Source: Podospora bellae-mahoneyi
Lineage: Eukaryota; Ascomycota; Sordariomycetes; Sordariales; Podosporaceae
Assembly (NCBI RefSeq): GCF_035222275.1
Contig: NC_085882.1
Span: 3,479,501-3,543,500, forward strand
Length of the DNA: 64,000 nucleotides
Reading direction: 5' to 3'
Numbering within the stretch: the stretch's first letter is position 1; the number at the start of each line of letters is the position of its first letter. Positions 22,637 through 35,373 of this stretch are shown here, in pieces. The notes under the pieces are model-generated. The model did no database searches and had not been told where the DNA came from. It saw nothing but the letters and a program-made list of their open reading frames with translations. The position numbers were made by a program, and so were the translations under genes.

Positions 22637-23793
22637 GGTTATCTTTGGTGCTAACATGGCAGGCGTGGTCAACGTCTTTTTGGCAGAAGGAGCGGAGGTG
22701 AGTCGGGAAGGGGCGGTGGACCCCTCGGCCCGAACTAAATACAGTTCAATGGATTCATCTGAGGTTACCTGGTCGAGGACTACCAAAGAGTGGAGGTATG
22801 AGAGTGATGCTCAACTGGAAACAACGGTTGATGGGCATGTGTTTTGAAAACGGATTAGGTATTTCAGGGTTGGGACTTGTGTTAGTTAGATACCTACCCA
22901 GTTCAAGGCTCACGAGGAGAGGTAAATATGACTCCACTGCTAACTCGGTGACAACATTGTAACGGGTCTATTTGTCTTGTTAAATTGTTTAGACCATAGA
23001 CTTGCTTATGTTGAGCGGTTGGAGTAGTTGTGGTCTTGAGAAAGACACTGATTTCTGCGTGCTCTATCCATATTCATAAACTTGACGTCCTGAGGTGAAG
23101 AAACGACTTGAAAGTCACGCATGTTGAGGTGAAGCAGCATGGCATTGCCGTTTAACCCACGAGGCTGAATGGAGCCTTCATCGAACGAGTTATATGAGCA
23201 TCGGTGAAATTAGAAACTTTGATGCCACTCGCCATCTCATTGGCTGTAGTACTAATTGCTATCACAGAACAGAGGTCTCCAATCTCGCGGCAGCCAATGC
23301 ACATCAGACTTTTCCACAACCGACACAGCAGCTGTGCCTCCCATCTGTCTTGCGGAAAAGGAAGCTCCCTGGTGATGCGGCCCGAGCTCCTTTTTGTGAA
23401 ACGTCGCGAGTGCGGAAGAGACGAAGGGCACGAGCCACCCTGCGCCGCGAGCCACGCATCCGGCAACAGAAGCGGAAGCCTCCCAAGCGAAAAAAAGAGA
23501 AACGGGAACGCTTTCGAAGCACACCCCTGTCATCATCCTGCTGACATTTAAGGCTTCAATATTTCCAATTGCTGAGCCTCCTCTGACAAACTGATGTAAC
23601 CAGCCTGTATTTTATCATGGTGCTGAGAAGGCGCCTTTACTGTGTCTCTTTTTCTTTCCTTTCGAATGCAATGAATGAATGAATGGATGGATGGATGAAT
23701 GAATGCGCCGCCAATCGATGAACTCCGCCGTGTTACCATCGTCTGTTTATCCCGAAACCACTGAGAGCTAGGAACCGGATCTCACTCGGCTTC
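22637..23793. other. intergenic, 1.2 kb
   Basis: No protein motif in either strand. The basic 'R/K-rich' frames near 23190-23550 come from a GC-skewed purine-rich stretch. A (GAAT/GGAT)n tract lies at 23669-23705. The region ends with the promoter of the BTB gene. Confidence 0.4.
23669..23705. repeat. tetranucleotide microsatellite (GAAT/GGAT)n
   Basis: About nine tandem tetranucleotide units with a block of GGAT inside GAAT, roughly 90-125 bp upstream of the BTB-gene start. Confidence 0.85.
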
Positions 23794-25479
23794 ATGGCCA
23801 GACCGGCCGGCGACCAGCTGAACGCTCACGCAGCACCAGCAACAAATGGCCATATGGGCATCTCGCAGCCATCCTCCTCTCAACCACTTTCCACCACCCA
23901 GCTTATCAGCCACATTCCCAAAATCCTCCCTCACGAGCGCGTCTTCCCCATACAGATAGGGTCTGAGCTCTTCAAACTATCGGGCGCATCGCTATCATCC
24001 GATGGTATGTATATCATCTGAGTGGGTGGAGGGAATGAGCACAAATTGACTGACATGAACAGCGCCGTCGTACTTTTCCCAATACTTTCTGTGTCAGCTA
24101 AAACAGGCCGAAGAAAATGGAGAAGACATTTCCAACGCCATCCGGACCCTGTCCATCGATCGTGACCCAGACACGTTTAAAGATATTGCTCTACACCTTC
24201 AGGGGTATCATGTGAAACCGCGAGATGCAACGCACTTTGTGCGATTGTTTGCCGATGCACAGTTTTACAGACGTGAGACAACGCTGCTATTGCTACTTGC
24301 TGCAAGGCCGAAGACATGTTGGGCTAACGCTGTGTCTTGCTAGTCCCCAAGTTGATGTCCCAGTTGTACGAGGAGAGCATCTTTACTACTATTGGAGAGC
24401 GCCAGTTTGCAATACCACGAGAGCTATTCAATGACCCAGGGAACTCACCCAACTTTTTCTCGCTGGGCTTTGCTGTCTTCTTTTCCTCACCAGACGAGCT
24501 CTTTCCTGGCTTGGACAGAGAAGGGCTTCTTCGGCCACCATCGATTGTGCCCCCTGCGATCCCAACACGTAACGGGGATATTTTTGCCGAGCTACTCAAC
24601 CTTCTCCGAGGATACCCGGTCAATATTCGCGATGAAGGCCATCGCGCAGAGCTACTCCGAGATTGCCGGTATTTCAACTTCAAAGGGCTCGAGCAGCGTC
24701 TGATCCCGCATCAGATATCCTACAACCTGTCACGTAGACGACACGAAATTGTTCTTCGGCTCAGGGACATACTCAAAAGCGGTATCACGGTAGCTTCCGA
24801 GCCCACCGCACTCGATCCAGCCGCCGGATGGGTCAACTACGCCCGCCCGTTCGTCGACGAGAAATCTTACGAGCTAGTGCTCGAGATTGGCGATGAGAGC
24901 ACCAGGCTACAGTTTGGACCGAATGGATCGATCCGAGCCGAGTTCTTTGGGGAAGTCAAGACTCGCGTGGCGAAACTTTTCGAGGTCATCTCTACCAAGC
25001 TCAACTTACCGCCCACAACACAGCCCCTCGGGTTGCTAATGGCACAAGGGGGTGCGAGCAGCCAACCAGCTACGCCGGGGAACACACCGCTTAGCGAGGA
25101 TTTGGTAAGGGTTGTGATGGATCCCGAGGCAAGCGTCACGCTGGACGGAAGAGCCTGGAGCTTGGAAGAGGCGGGGAATAGCTCGGTGCCGTCATCGGCT
25201 GGGGGACTGGGTGGTGTGAGTGGCGGTGGTGAACAGAACTCGCCCTCGGCGTTACTGCTGTCTGTTCCGGCCTCACAGCCGTTTTCGAGGAAGAGGAGGA
25301 GGGTGGATATGAATGGCGGACTGGAGGAATGGATTGTGCGGACTGGGCAGTGGCGGCTGAGGATTCAAGGGGTCAAGAATGGGAAGGCGGCGGTAGAGTG
25401 TTGTTTGGTGGCGGTCAAGCTGGATGCTATGAGCTCGGAGCATGCTAGGAATCTGCAGAGGTCCTTTTTGGGAGGGTGA
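23794..25479 (+). CDS. Whi2-like BTB/POZ protein
   Basis: Three exons (23794-24004, 24063-24272, 24344-25479) give 518 codons, with standard donors and CTAAC-type branch sites. A BTB domain of the potassium-channel-tetramerisation type spans about residues 48-165: ERVFPIQIGSELFKLSGASL, APSYFSQYF, then IDRDPDTFKDIALHLQGY and RLFADAQFYRLPKLM. A second BTB-like copy follows at about 165-260 (VPPAIPTRNGDIFAELLNLLRGYP). This double arrangement is that of fungal proteins related to yeast Whi2, which works with the Psr1 phosphatase in stress and TORC1 signalling. The C-terminal half has further beta-rich sequence, a Gly/Ser-rich linker, a KRRRVD basic motif and a final conserved-looking block. The role here is inferred by family only. 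Confidence 0.85.
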
Positions 25480-26386
25480 CTTTGGATATGCTGGGAATGA
25501 TACCTTGAGTTGTTGGATATGAGGGTGTTTGTATGTCGTTGTCATGTTGGAATTCATGGCATGGGATTATTGTGTTTATCCTATTACAAACTCTCTGTTT
25601 TTTTATTAATCAGCAAGCATTATTACTTTATGACAACAGGCTGTGACAGTTCAGTGCGGCAACGAATGAATGAGTGTTGCACTGGCACTGACTGGTATTC
25701 CAGTGGGTCTCTTGGCCATCAGATGTTGCTGGCAAAAATATGGATCCCTCCCAAATTGAGATTGGCCTATCAATCTGGACCATGTCACCGTCAGGAGGCC
25801 CGCTCTTTCACTGTCCAGCCATCTCTTCCATGTCCCTTGGGGTGAGGCTTGCTGTGATGTATGCTGTATAGGACATATATGTATGTAGGTCGGATGTCTG
25901 TAAGGTACAGACATAAACTGGTTGGGTATCTGTAGGGAGTGAAGCAAGTCGGGGCTCAGACGGCGAGACTGCCGGCATCCCGGACCCAGCCAGCCGGGCA
26001 GCAGACCGCACTGGATTGGACAGACATGACGCTCGGGCCCATGAGTGATCACAACCAGCGGTGTTTTGGGGGGTGCTTTCTGTGGTCTGCTCAGTGCACG
26101 GCAGTGACTGGCTGATAAAGCACGGGCAAGGAGAGGAAGCGCGCTTGCCTGCTTCGGGGAACGCTTCTGTCAACAATCAAATTTCCCCACCACTGTCACC
26201 CAAGTTCGACCTTCAGGCTTCCGAAGAACGACCAACCTTCAAATTTCCACTTCTCCAGCCAAACCCGCCCGTTGTTGTTGTTGTCTTGTGACCCAGCTGG
26301 TGTCTTTGGTTTTGCTGACAGGCTATATTCATATTGCACCTTTCTCTTTTTTTTGCAGCAAAGAGTACTTCTGCTACCAAGTCAAG
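25480..26386. other. intergenic, 907 bp, including the tubulin promoter
   Basis: The BTB-gene 3' UTR, then the alpha-tubulin upstream region. A polypyrimidine run ending in TTTTTTGCAG at 26349-26358, only 29 bases before the ATG, looks like a 3' splice site, so a 5' UTR intron is possible; I could not fix its donor. A short (GTT)n run is at 26270-26285. Confidence 0.45.
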
Positions 26387-28352
26387 ATGCGTGAGATTAT
26401 CAGCTTGAACGGTATGTTTTTTTTGCCCCGACCTGAAGCTCCTTTTTTTTTTCTCGGCGTGGCGCGCGTCTTTGGCCTCACCGCATCGGTTGGGGGCACC
26501 TCGATATCGGCGCATGCCACCGACTCAACACCACCCTTTTGGACGACTTTTGTGTTGATACTGACTTTCTCTGTCTATAGTCGGCCAGGCCGGTTGCCAG
26601 ATCGCCAACTCCTGCTGGGAGGTATGTACAGCATCACCCCTCTCTCGACTCGTCCTCCTCCCCGGTTGCCCGCATCGTCATCAGAGCTGCCTCGCCTCGT
26701 GACAACACACCAGGCGACATCATGACTTTCGATCTCCTCTGCTCGGCACCGATGAACACTACATTCGATATGCTTGATGGAATAGGGACTTTACTGACCT
26801 TACATGTGTAGCTGTACTGCCTTGAGCACGGCATCCAGGTATGCTCTCGTCCCCGATTTTTAGCGGTCGGAATATTGTGATACTGACCCGTTCATATCAT
26901 TAGCCCGATGGATACCTCACTGAGGAGCGCAAGGCTGCTGACCCCGACCATGGCTTCAGCACTTTCTTCTCTGAGACTGGTGCGTACTTGGGACCTTTGA
27001 TGTGTGCCCTCATATCTTTTGGCCCAGCTGACGGATGTATGCCCAAGCAGGAAATGGCAAATATGTTCCCCGGACAATCTACTGCGATCTCGAGCCCAAC
27101 GTCGTCGATGAGGTCCGCACTGGTGCCTACCGTGGCCTCTTCCATCCCGAGCACATGATTACCGGAAAGGAGGACGCCTCCAACAACTATGCCCGCGGTC
27201 ACTACACTGTCGGCAAGGAGCTTATTGATCAGGTGCTCGACAAGGTCCGCCGCGTGGCCGATAACTGCAGTGGTCTTCAGGGTTTCCTCGTTTTCCACTC
27301 CTTCGGTGGTGGTACCGGTTCCGGTTTCGGTGCTCTGTTGATGGAGCGCCTCTCGGTTGACTATGGCAAGAAGTCAAAGCTCGAGTTCTGCGTCTATCCT
27401 GCCCCCCAGACCGCTACCTCTGTTGTTGAGCCCTACAACTCTATTCTCACCACCCACACTACCCTTGAGCACGCCGACTGCTCCTTCATGGTCGACAACG
27501 AGGCCATCTACGATATCTGCCGTCGCAACCTTGGTCTCGAGCGCCCCAACTATGAGAACCTGAACCGTCTCATTGCTCAGGGTATGTTTTTCCAGAGCAC
27601 CAGACGTATTCTTTTTTGACACCTGCTGACATATCTTCCAGTCGTTTCTTCCATTACCGCCTCGCTCCGTTTCGATGGCTCCCTGAACGTCGATCTCAAC
27701 GAGTTCCAGACCAACTTGGTCCCCTACCCCCGCATCCACTTCCCTCTGGTTGCTTATGCCCCCGTCATCTCGGCCGCCAAGGCTGCCCACGAGGCCAACA
27801 GCGTCCAGGAGATGACCATGTCTTGCTTCGAGCCCAATAACCAGATGGTCAAGTGTGACCCCCGCAATGGCAAGTACATGGCTACCTGCTTGTTGTACCG
27901 CGGTGACGTCGTCCCCAACGACGCCCACGCTGCCGTTGCCACCCTCAAGACCAAGCGCACCATCCAGTTCGTCGACTGGTGCCCTACCGGTTTCAAGCTT
28001 GGTATCTGCTACCAGCCCCCCCACCAGGTGCCCAACGGCGATCTGGCCAAGGTTAACCGTGCTGTGTATGTATACCCTGGTTGTTGTGTATTCTATTTTG
28101 TTACAACTTGCTAACTATGCCTCTAGCTGCATGCTTTCCAACACCACCGCCATTGCCGAGGCCTGGTCCGCTCTCTCTCACAAGTTCGATCTCATGTACT
28201 CCAAGCGCGCCTTCGTCCACTGGTATGTTGGTGAGGGTATGGAGGAGGGTGAGTTCTCGGAGGCTCGCGAGGATCTTGCTGCTCTTGAGCGCGATTACGA
28301 GGAGGTTGCTGCCGATTCGATGGAGGGTGAGGATGTCGAGGCCGAGTACTAA
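26387..28352 (+). CDS. tubA: alpha-tubulin
   Basis: Seven exons (26387-26411, 26581-26621, 26812-26838, 26904-26979, 27051-27581, 27642-28065, 28127-28352) give exactly 449 codons, the standard alpha-tubulin length. It forms the alpha/beta heterodimer of microtubules and binds the non-exchangeable GTP. It reads [20 protein letters not shown]; the GTP loop GGGTGSG is at residues 142-148, and [17 protein letters not shown] is alpha-specific. The acidic tail ends in EAEY, keeping the C-terminal Tyr. Four introns crowd the first 57 codons, a known feature of fungal tubulin genes. Codon bias is strong. Confidence 0.98.
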
Positions 28353-29420
28353 GTGCGGAAGCACGGAAGCTACGTGTGTGGATACTCCGTGGTGGCAAAG
28401 TTTGGTATGTTTGATTGTGGGCGAATCACCTTGGACGAAGGGTTGTTGTTGTTGCACCGAGTCCTTTTAGTCATCCCCTTTAGGCCTGCGATATCCCGTT
28501 GGCGAAAAGAGGCTCTCTGCGTTTTCATGGGTATACTTCCTTGGCAAGCGCGGACCCAGTGAATTTTATTTTGTTAGACGGAAAGTGAATAGTGAATTTT
28601 AATGGAGAACAGCAGAATACCTGGAGGGATATTATAATGTTGTCTTGTTTTGTTTTGTTTTGTTTGGGGAGTGGGACAGACTGTGTACATAGGAGAGATC
28701 CCCCGGAGTACAGTATTTGGTGTCACACCTTAATGGTACTTTCCAAGTGATGCTCAATTATCGCGCATGTCTGCTTTCTGAGACCTGTACTAGCGAGGAG
28801 ACGGGGTTATGTCTGCAACTGTCTGCAACAAGCTGCCATCTGCACCGTTGCTGCAGTTGCCGTTGGCTGTTGAGCTTGGGGGTTTACTGCAGCTCTGGCA
28901 GGACGAGCCTGGTTGGACCCTTGGGACCCAATCAAGGGTTGGGTTGCTGCCAAGGCGCTGTGACAGATCGAGGCATCCCCACTCTGCGGACTTTCCCGCT
29001 AGCTGTTTGGCTTCCAGGTTCCTCTCTGCTGCCCAAGGGAGCTTGGGGGAGTCGCAATCCCAGCCTCACGAACGTTGCCAGACCAGACCAGACTGGACGG
29101 TTGATTTTCCCCCACTCGCCCACTCAACCAGACTCGACCTCGCAAACTACGAATGCGCATATGCCATAGTCCACTGCTAGGCCCGCATGATTCTTGTTCT
29201 TTTGTTTTCTGATTCCTACTGAGCGTCTCTTTCGTCCATTTCCCTCTTGTAATACACGCATTTCCTTTTCCCTCACACGAAACCGTGACTGCCAGCGAGC
29301 GACTCGACCAGGCACGAGAAACAGACATTAGCCACCACCACCACCACCACCGAAGAAGGACGATTGAGCAAAAACACATTTGGTCTCTTTTCGCAACACA
29401 CGGCACATCTGGTTCTCACC
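28353..29420. other. intergenic, 1.1 kb
   Basis: Tubulin 3' UTR with a (TTTTG)4 run at 28643-28666, then the upstream region of the EH-domain gene. The last 90 bases have a CAC-rich run typical of a 5' UTR. No coding evidence. Confidence 0.45.
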
Positions 29421-32400
29421 ATGGCCGAATCATCTTCTGCCGCCGCCGCCGATGCCGGTACGTGTTTTAAAAAGCAGTGGCAGACAGACCGGCGACTTTT
29501 TGGGCAACGGGGGCACGGGCTAACCGGAAATGATGGCTTTAGGGGCACCGAACCTCAACCTCACACCGGAAGAGAAACGAGTCTACGGCCAGCTGTTCCG
29601 AGCAGCTGATACAGAAAATGTTGGAGTTGTCACCGGAGAAGTTGCTGTCAAATTCTTTGAGAAGACAAGGCTAGATTCGAGAATCTTGGGCGAGGTTCGT
29701 GTTTCAGGGGCTGCATCCCCACCAGCCGATATTGTGACCTCACCAAAAACGCTGACACTCTTGTTTTGTGATATTTCTACAGATTTGGCAGATTGCGGAT
29801 AAAGAAAACAGAGGCTTCCTCACCCCGGCTGGGTTTGGCATCGTCTTGAGGCTCATTGGGCATGCGCAGGCCGGCCGGGAACCAACTCCCGAGCTGGCTC
29901 TTCAGCAAGGTCCTATTCCACGATTCGATGGCTTCACACCGACCCCTGCCCCTATTCCACCGCCGCCCGCGCTTCAGGCCCAGGCCACGGGCGCCCCAGG
30001 TCCCATTCGCATCCCACCGCTTACTCCGGAGAAGGTTGCCCAGTATGCTGGCTTGTTCGAGAGACAGCCTCTTCAGGCTGGCGGTATGCTTCCTGGAGAC
30101 CAGGCCAAGCAAATCTTTGAGAAGTCTGGTCTTCCCAACGAGGTCCTGGGTCGTATCTGGATGCTTGCCGACACCGAACAGCGCGGCGCCCTCGTCTTGA
30201 CCGAATTCGTTATCGCCATGCACTTGCTTTCTTCCATGAAGACTGGCGCGTTGCGCGGCTTGCCCAACATCCTGCCTGCGGCCCTTTACGAGGCGGCCAC
30301 TCGCCGTGCACCGCTTGGCGCAAGCATCCCCAGACAACAGTCCCCCACAACGGCTACACCACCCATCTCGGCCGTCCCACGACAGCTCACCGGCCCAGCG
30401 CCCTTGCAGCAGATGCGCACCGGAAGTCCCCTTGGCCGCCCCCCGATTGTTGCGCAAACGACTGGAGACTGGCTGGTTACTCCACAGGACAAGGCTCGGT
30501 TTGATCAACTGTACGAGGAGCTCGACAAGTCAAAGAAGGGATTCATTACTGGTGAAGAAGCTGTCGGGTTTTTCAGTCAGTCCAATCTTTCCGAGGATGC
30601 TCTGGCCCAGATTTGGGATCTGGCCGATATCAACTCTGCGGGCCGCTTGACCAGGGACGAGTTCGCCGTCGCCATGTATCTTATCCGACAGCAACGCACC
30701 AAGCCAGGCGCCCATACTTTGCCGACCACCCTCCCCGCCAACCTCATCCCACCGAGCATGCGGGCGCAGGTTGTTAGACCCCCAACAGCCACCGGCGCTT
30801 CAGCTTTTGACGCACCCCCACGACCTCAGCCAAAGCCATCTGCGCTCGAAGACTTGTTTGGGCTGGATGATCCTCAGCCGCCAGCGCCAGCTCAGGTGGC
30901 TTTGGCTACAGGCGGATCGGCTGGTGGTGATCCCTTCGCTACTAGCATGAGCCCTGTTGCCCCTACGTCACCAGCCAGACCGTCTCCCAACACCTCGACA
31001 TTCAAGCCTTTTGTTCCGTCCTCTTCCTTTGGCCGCGGCCTTACCACACAGCCTACCGGTGGCTCCAATGCGTCCGCTGCAGGTTCCGTGACTAGTCTCC
31101 CGATGAGACCTCCTGCTCCCTCCTTTGAAGACGACCTGCTTGGTGATGCCGAGCCCGAGGTTAGCAAGAACTTGTCGAGCGAGACTACTGAGCTTGCCAA
31201 CCTGTCCAACCAGATTGGTTCTTTGACCAAGCAAGTGCAGGATGTGCAGGGTCAACGTGCGGCTACCCAGAATGAGCTCAGCCAGTCCAGCATCCAGAAG
31301 AAGAATTTTGAGCAGCGTCTGGCTCAGCTGCGCGCCATGTACGAGAAGGAAGCGCAGGATGTCCGGTCGCTCGAGACGCAGCTTACAGCCTCCAAGAATG
31401 AGACCAAGAAGCTCCAGACCGAGTTTGCCATGATTGATGCTAGCTATCAAGACATCCAGAACCAGCACCGAACCGTTGTGGCGGCCCTGCAGGCGGATCA
31501 ACAGGAAAACGCAAGCCTTAAGGAGCGGATCCGGGCAGTGAATGCCGAGATTGCGCAGCTGAAGCCCCAGGTCGAGAAGCTCAAGTCCGAGGCCAGACAG
31601 CAAAAGGGCCTTGTCGCTATCAACAAGAAGCAGCTCGCCACCAACGAGGGTGAACGGGATAAGCTGAAGACGGAGGTGGAGGAGCTCACCAAGAGCAACG
31701 AGGAGCTTGCCCGCCAGGCCAACAGCAGTTCGCCTGGTTTGGCTCAGGTCGGAAGCCCAGCCCTTTCCACCACGAGCGCTAATAACCCATTCTTCCGGAG
31801 GACGGGAAGCACCGATATCACCGGGGCTTTTGCCTCGCCCCCCATTCGGTCCTTTAGCAACCAGAGCTTCGATGATGTCTTTGGGCCCAGTCTGAACGTC
31901 CGTGATACGAGCACCCCTCCCCCTCAGCCCGCCAGTGCTATTCCAGCACAATTCACCGGAACCTCTACTGGCAGCGGATCGTTTGCGACACCTGGCTCGA
32001 GCAGCCCTAATGTTAGCCGCCAAGCCACCGTCGCGACCGACTCACCTACAGTCCCGGAACCTAGGCAGATCAACTCTACCTTTCTGCCATTTCCCGAACC
32101 CACCGACTCCCTGAGCACCTCCCGCCAGGCTTCGCCGGCCTTGAGCCGCCCCGAGACTCACCAGGAGTCCCAACCCATCAGGGCTGCTTCGCCTATTGAG
32201 GCTCTCAAGACGGGACAGAGCTTTGCCTCTGGCTCGGGCTCCGACCGGCCAAGAGCCCCCTCGGTCGCTTCGGATAAGCCTTCCAACGTCTTTGGTTCTG
32301 TTCCCGAAGAGACGATCCAGCGTCCCGCCACCAGTGGTAACGTGGACCCCTTCGCCGTGGACCAACAAAAGGCCAAGGAGGACTTTGAGTCGGCCTTTGC

Positions 32401-33583
32401 CAGCTTCAAGCAGGCCAAGGCTGCCGCCCCCGCCTCGTCCGGCGCGGATGCGACCAAGGCATTCTCAACCTTCAACAACGAGTTCCCTCCCATCTCGGAA
32501 CTCGAGGGTGACGACGAGTCGGACAGTGAGAGTGAGCGCGGCGGGTTCGACGATGACTTTGCGCCTGTTTCGCCGGCCACCAAGCCGGTCGAGAAGAGCA
32601 TCGAGTCTCGATCTGCCTCCCCAACTATCACCACCAAGTCTGCACCAGACGCTTCTGCGGCCGCGGGATCCTCCCAGAGCCCAGCTCCTGAGCAGCAAGC
32701 TGCGAGGTACGACCAACGTCGTTTAGTCTCGTTTTCGCTCCAGCCCACCCTTCATTATTACACAGAGACTGACATTATTTGCAGCGAGAAACCTGCCGCC
32801 GCCACTACGGCCTCGTCCACTAACCTGACCAAGCTCTCCAGCTCGAATGTAGACGACATCTTTGGCTCAGCTCTCGCAGCCCAGCCTGCTGCCGCTGCAA
32901 CGAACAACCGCCCGAGCACTGCGACTGCTCCTGCGCCCAAGGGTGCGTTTGACGATCTTGATGGCGATTTCGAGGGTCTCGAGGATGCCAAGGAGGGTTC
33001 CGCCGACGATGACTTTGCCAACATCTCCCGGTCCGGTCTCGACGACTTCAACCCCGTCTTTGACAGCAGCCCGCCGCCAAGCCAGCCCAAGAGCGACTCG
33101 GCCGCCACCAGCGGAGCCTTTGGTGGTGAGAGCAGCTTCGACTTCGCCTCACTATCGACCACTTCGGCCGCCAACAGCACGGCTGGTCCCGCGTCTGCTT
33201 CGGGCCCTGGCAAAGCCAAGGGTGATGCCCACGACTGGGATGCCATTTTTGCCGGTCTAGATGAGACCCCCACTGCATCGTCAGTGACGCTGGCCAGTGG
33301 CAACGAAAACGCCAAGGAGGCTCCGGCAAGGCCGGCTGCTGGGGGGGCGCTGACGGAGGAGGGAGAGCACGATGATCCGATCCTGAAGAACCTCACGAGT
33401 ATGGGGTACTCCCGGACGGATGCGCTAGCGGCGCTGGAGAAGTATGATTACAATTTGGAGAGGGTAAGCAGCAAGACCAAGAATGGATTCTCTTCTCAGA
33501 GCAGGAGGGTGAGGACGTGAGGCTGACCAAAGGTTTTCTTTCTTTTCTTTTAGGCTGCGAATTATCTTGCCAGTCAGTCTTAG
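29421..33583 (+). CDS. ede1: Ede1-type endocytic scaffold (EH domains plus UBA)
   Basis: Five exons (29421-29457, 29543-29694, 29783-32706, 32785-33463, 33554-33583) give 1273 codons. Ede1/Eps15 proteins start clathrin-mediated endocytosis at the plasma membrane, binding NPF-motif cargo adaptors and ubiquitin. Three EH domains lie at about residues 15-105, 143-235 and 292-385 (the third reads AQIWDLADINSAGRLTRDEFAVAMYL). A Pro/Ser-rich linker and a coiled coil (about 525-710) follow, then an internal NPF (SANNPFFRR), several DDF/DDIFG-like acidic motifs, and a UBA domain in the last 40 residues (LTSMGYSRTDALAALEKYDYNLERAANYL). The fourth exon-exon junction splits the UBA. Intron 3 (32707-32784) is 78 nt, 3n and stop-free. 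Domain order distinguishes it from Pan1, which lacks the UBA. Confidence 0.95.
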
Positions 33584-34325
33584 GCACATTTCGCAGTTGG
33601 GGTAGTTCCGATGAGAGATTTTCTCTTGGATCTTGTTGCGATCTTGATGGGGAAAGGAGTGAGGGGGGAGTGGCGGATGCAGAGGGAGGATTCGTTGGTT
33701 GTTTGGTTGGTTGGATGTCAGTTGGTTGGCTGTCTTTGATGATGAGTGATACCTTTTCCTTTGTCTTTTCTACCCATTTTCTCTTGTTGGAACAAGATGT
33801 CGTTCCATCGCCACCACTATTCTCTGTTCTGCTGGCCATTTTTGCGCTGCATTAGCTGGACAACATCACTCTCTCTCTAAACACACGTTTTTCCTTAATG
33901 CTTAATTTATTGTCTCTTCACTTTTCTTTATATCTTGTACTATCTGTGCCTGTCGAGGTACTGTTGGGGGATTTCTTTCTGTAGTGTATACTTTACCTTC
34001 TGTAGCGTAGTTAAGTGTATATCCTTATGTATCCGTGTTTGGTCTTTTTCTTCCTTTGAGTTGCTGCCCCGTTTCTTGTGGTTACCATGGTGAATGTTGG
34101 TTGTATGTAAGTGATTTGTGTGGGGCTGGCTGTGATGGGAGGTGGATCCAATCAGATGCCACAGAATGTCTACCCCGCGCCAAGACCGATTCCAAGCGGC
34201 AGGGGTTAGTATTTCAAAGTCATCATCTTTTTGCCCCTCCAAAACTTTTTTTGTTTGTTTGCCGCAACCAAAGGACCCAAGAACAACAACAACCTTTTCA
34301 CCGTGACGAAAGCGAGGGAGACAAA
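33584..34325. other. intergenic, 742 bp
   Basis: AT-rich 3' UTR of the EH gene followed by the dph3 promoter. No coding signal. Confidence 0.5.
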
Positions 34326-34592
34326 ATGGCCGACGACGACGAGCAGCTCTCCATCTACGACGAGGTCGAGATCGAGGACATGACGTTTGACGAGGCGCTG
34401 CAGACGTACCACTACCCGTGTCCTTGCGGCGACAAGTTTGAGATTGCGCTTTGCGACTTGCAGGACGGGGCGGACATTGCTGTCTGCCCGAGTTGCAGCT
34501 TGATGATTAGGGTTATTTTTGAGGTGGAGGATTTGCCCGGGGGAGGAGGGAAGGGGGTTGAGGGGGGGAAGGCGGTGGCTGTTTCTGCTTAG
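34326..34592 (+). CDS. dph3: Dph3 / Kti11, diphthamide synthesis iron protein
   Basis: A single exon of 88 codons. Dph3 is the electron donor for the Dph1-Dph2 radical-SAM step of diphthamide formation on EF2 and also partners Elongator-linked Kti13. The CSL zinc-ribbon is complete: Cys32-x-Cys34, then Cys54-x2-Cys57 followed by Ser-Leu, with EIEDMTFDEALQTYHYPCPC in front. The tail after the domain is Gly-rich and short. Length matches the family. It is convergent with the small GPI-type gene. Confidence 0.95.
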   Translation: MADDDEQLSIYDEVEIEDMTFDEALQTYHYPCPCGDKFEIALCDLQDGADIAVCPSCSLMIRVIFEVEDLPGGGGKGVEGGKAVAVSA

Positions 34593-34972
34593 AGGGCTGG
34601 GAAAACAGAAGGATAGTAAAGCTGAGAGATTTGGGCTGGTGGATAGGTGACAGGGGCGATCGAGCGAACGAACGGAGGAGACTTCACCGATCGAAACCCG
34701 CGAGGCCAGCAGAACAATTTCGAGGCTTTTGTTATATGGTCGGTGACAACAAGCTTGGTCCAGCAAAATTCGAGAACTCAAGTGATGACGAAAAAGTGTT
34801 GGGAGTGAGAATTGGTTGTGGTACAAATTCTTCCAACATCTGATTCCTTCACATGTCCTTATGTACAATACATTACAACCCCTTTCCGTCACTACTGCTG
34901 CCGCTATCATCACCACGACGATCCCTTCCCTATCTCACTACCATCACGACCACCACCACCATTGCCTCGAAT
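34593..34972. other. intergenic between convergent genes, 380 bp
   Basis: Two facing 3' UTRs. Nothing else seen. Confidence 0.5.
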
Positions 34973-35373
34973 TCACACCAACCCCACAGCCATAACAGCA
35001 AACACGACCAGCCCCGCCAGAGGCCCCTCCAGCCCAGCAACGTTGCTACCCGCCGCGTTGGTAGGGACGACAGAGGCGGTCGCTATTGTTTTTCTACCGT
35101 CAGCTTGGGTCTCTCAACAGCGAGCTCATATCTTGTGGGGAAGATGGTGACAACAACAGTGGGCAACGAAACCCGAGAAGAAAAGGGCAAGGAGGAAAGG
35201 GGCAACAGACTGGTAACAGCCGGCGTGGCGGTGGTCGTCGTGGAAGACGGGAAAACGGTCGTCGCCGAGGTGATGGTGGAAACGGAGCCAGTTTCGGTGC
35301 TCGTCGTGGTTGTTTGACCCGACACGAGGGCTGCGGCGCCGAGAGCGACGAGTCCGGAGGAGGTGAAGCGCAT
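34973..35373 (-). CDS. small secreted Ser/Thr-rich protein, probable GPI anchor
   Basis: The first exon starts at 35373 with a clear signal peptide (about residues 1-19, ending VSG before QTT) followed by Thr/Ser repeats. Without splicing the frame stops at 35083. Just beyond, in another frame, lies a convincing GPI-signal end: GSNVAGLEG then a hydrophobic run finishing AVMAVGLV and a stop at 34973. An intron therefore seems likely; a branch CTGAC and acceptor CAATAG at 35083-35085 fit, and a frame-preserving donor exists at 35210 (GTCTGT, a weak site), giving 90 codons. The donor is uncertain. Products of this type are small cell-wall or plasma-membrane glycoproteins of unknown function. Confidence 0.55.

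Noticed and set aside
27374-28024. 216-codon minus-strand frame opposite alpha-tubulin
   Set aside because: Codon-bias shadow of a highly expressed gene; it runs across a tubulin intron.
30968-32023. 351-codon minus-strand frame inside the Ede1-type gene
   Set aside because: The sense strand encodes recognisable domains and a coiled coil; the antisense frame is Leu/Gly-rich without motifs.
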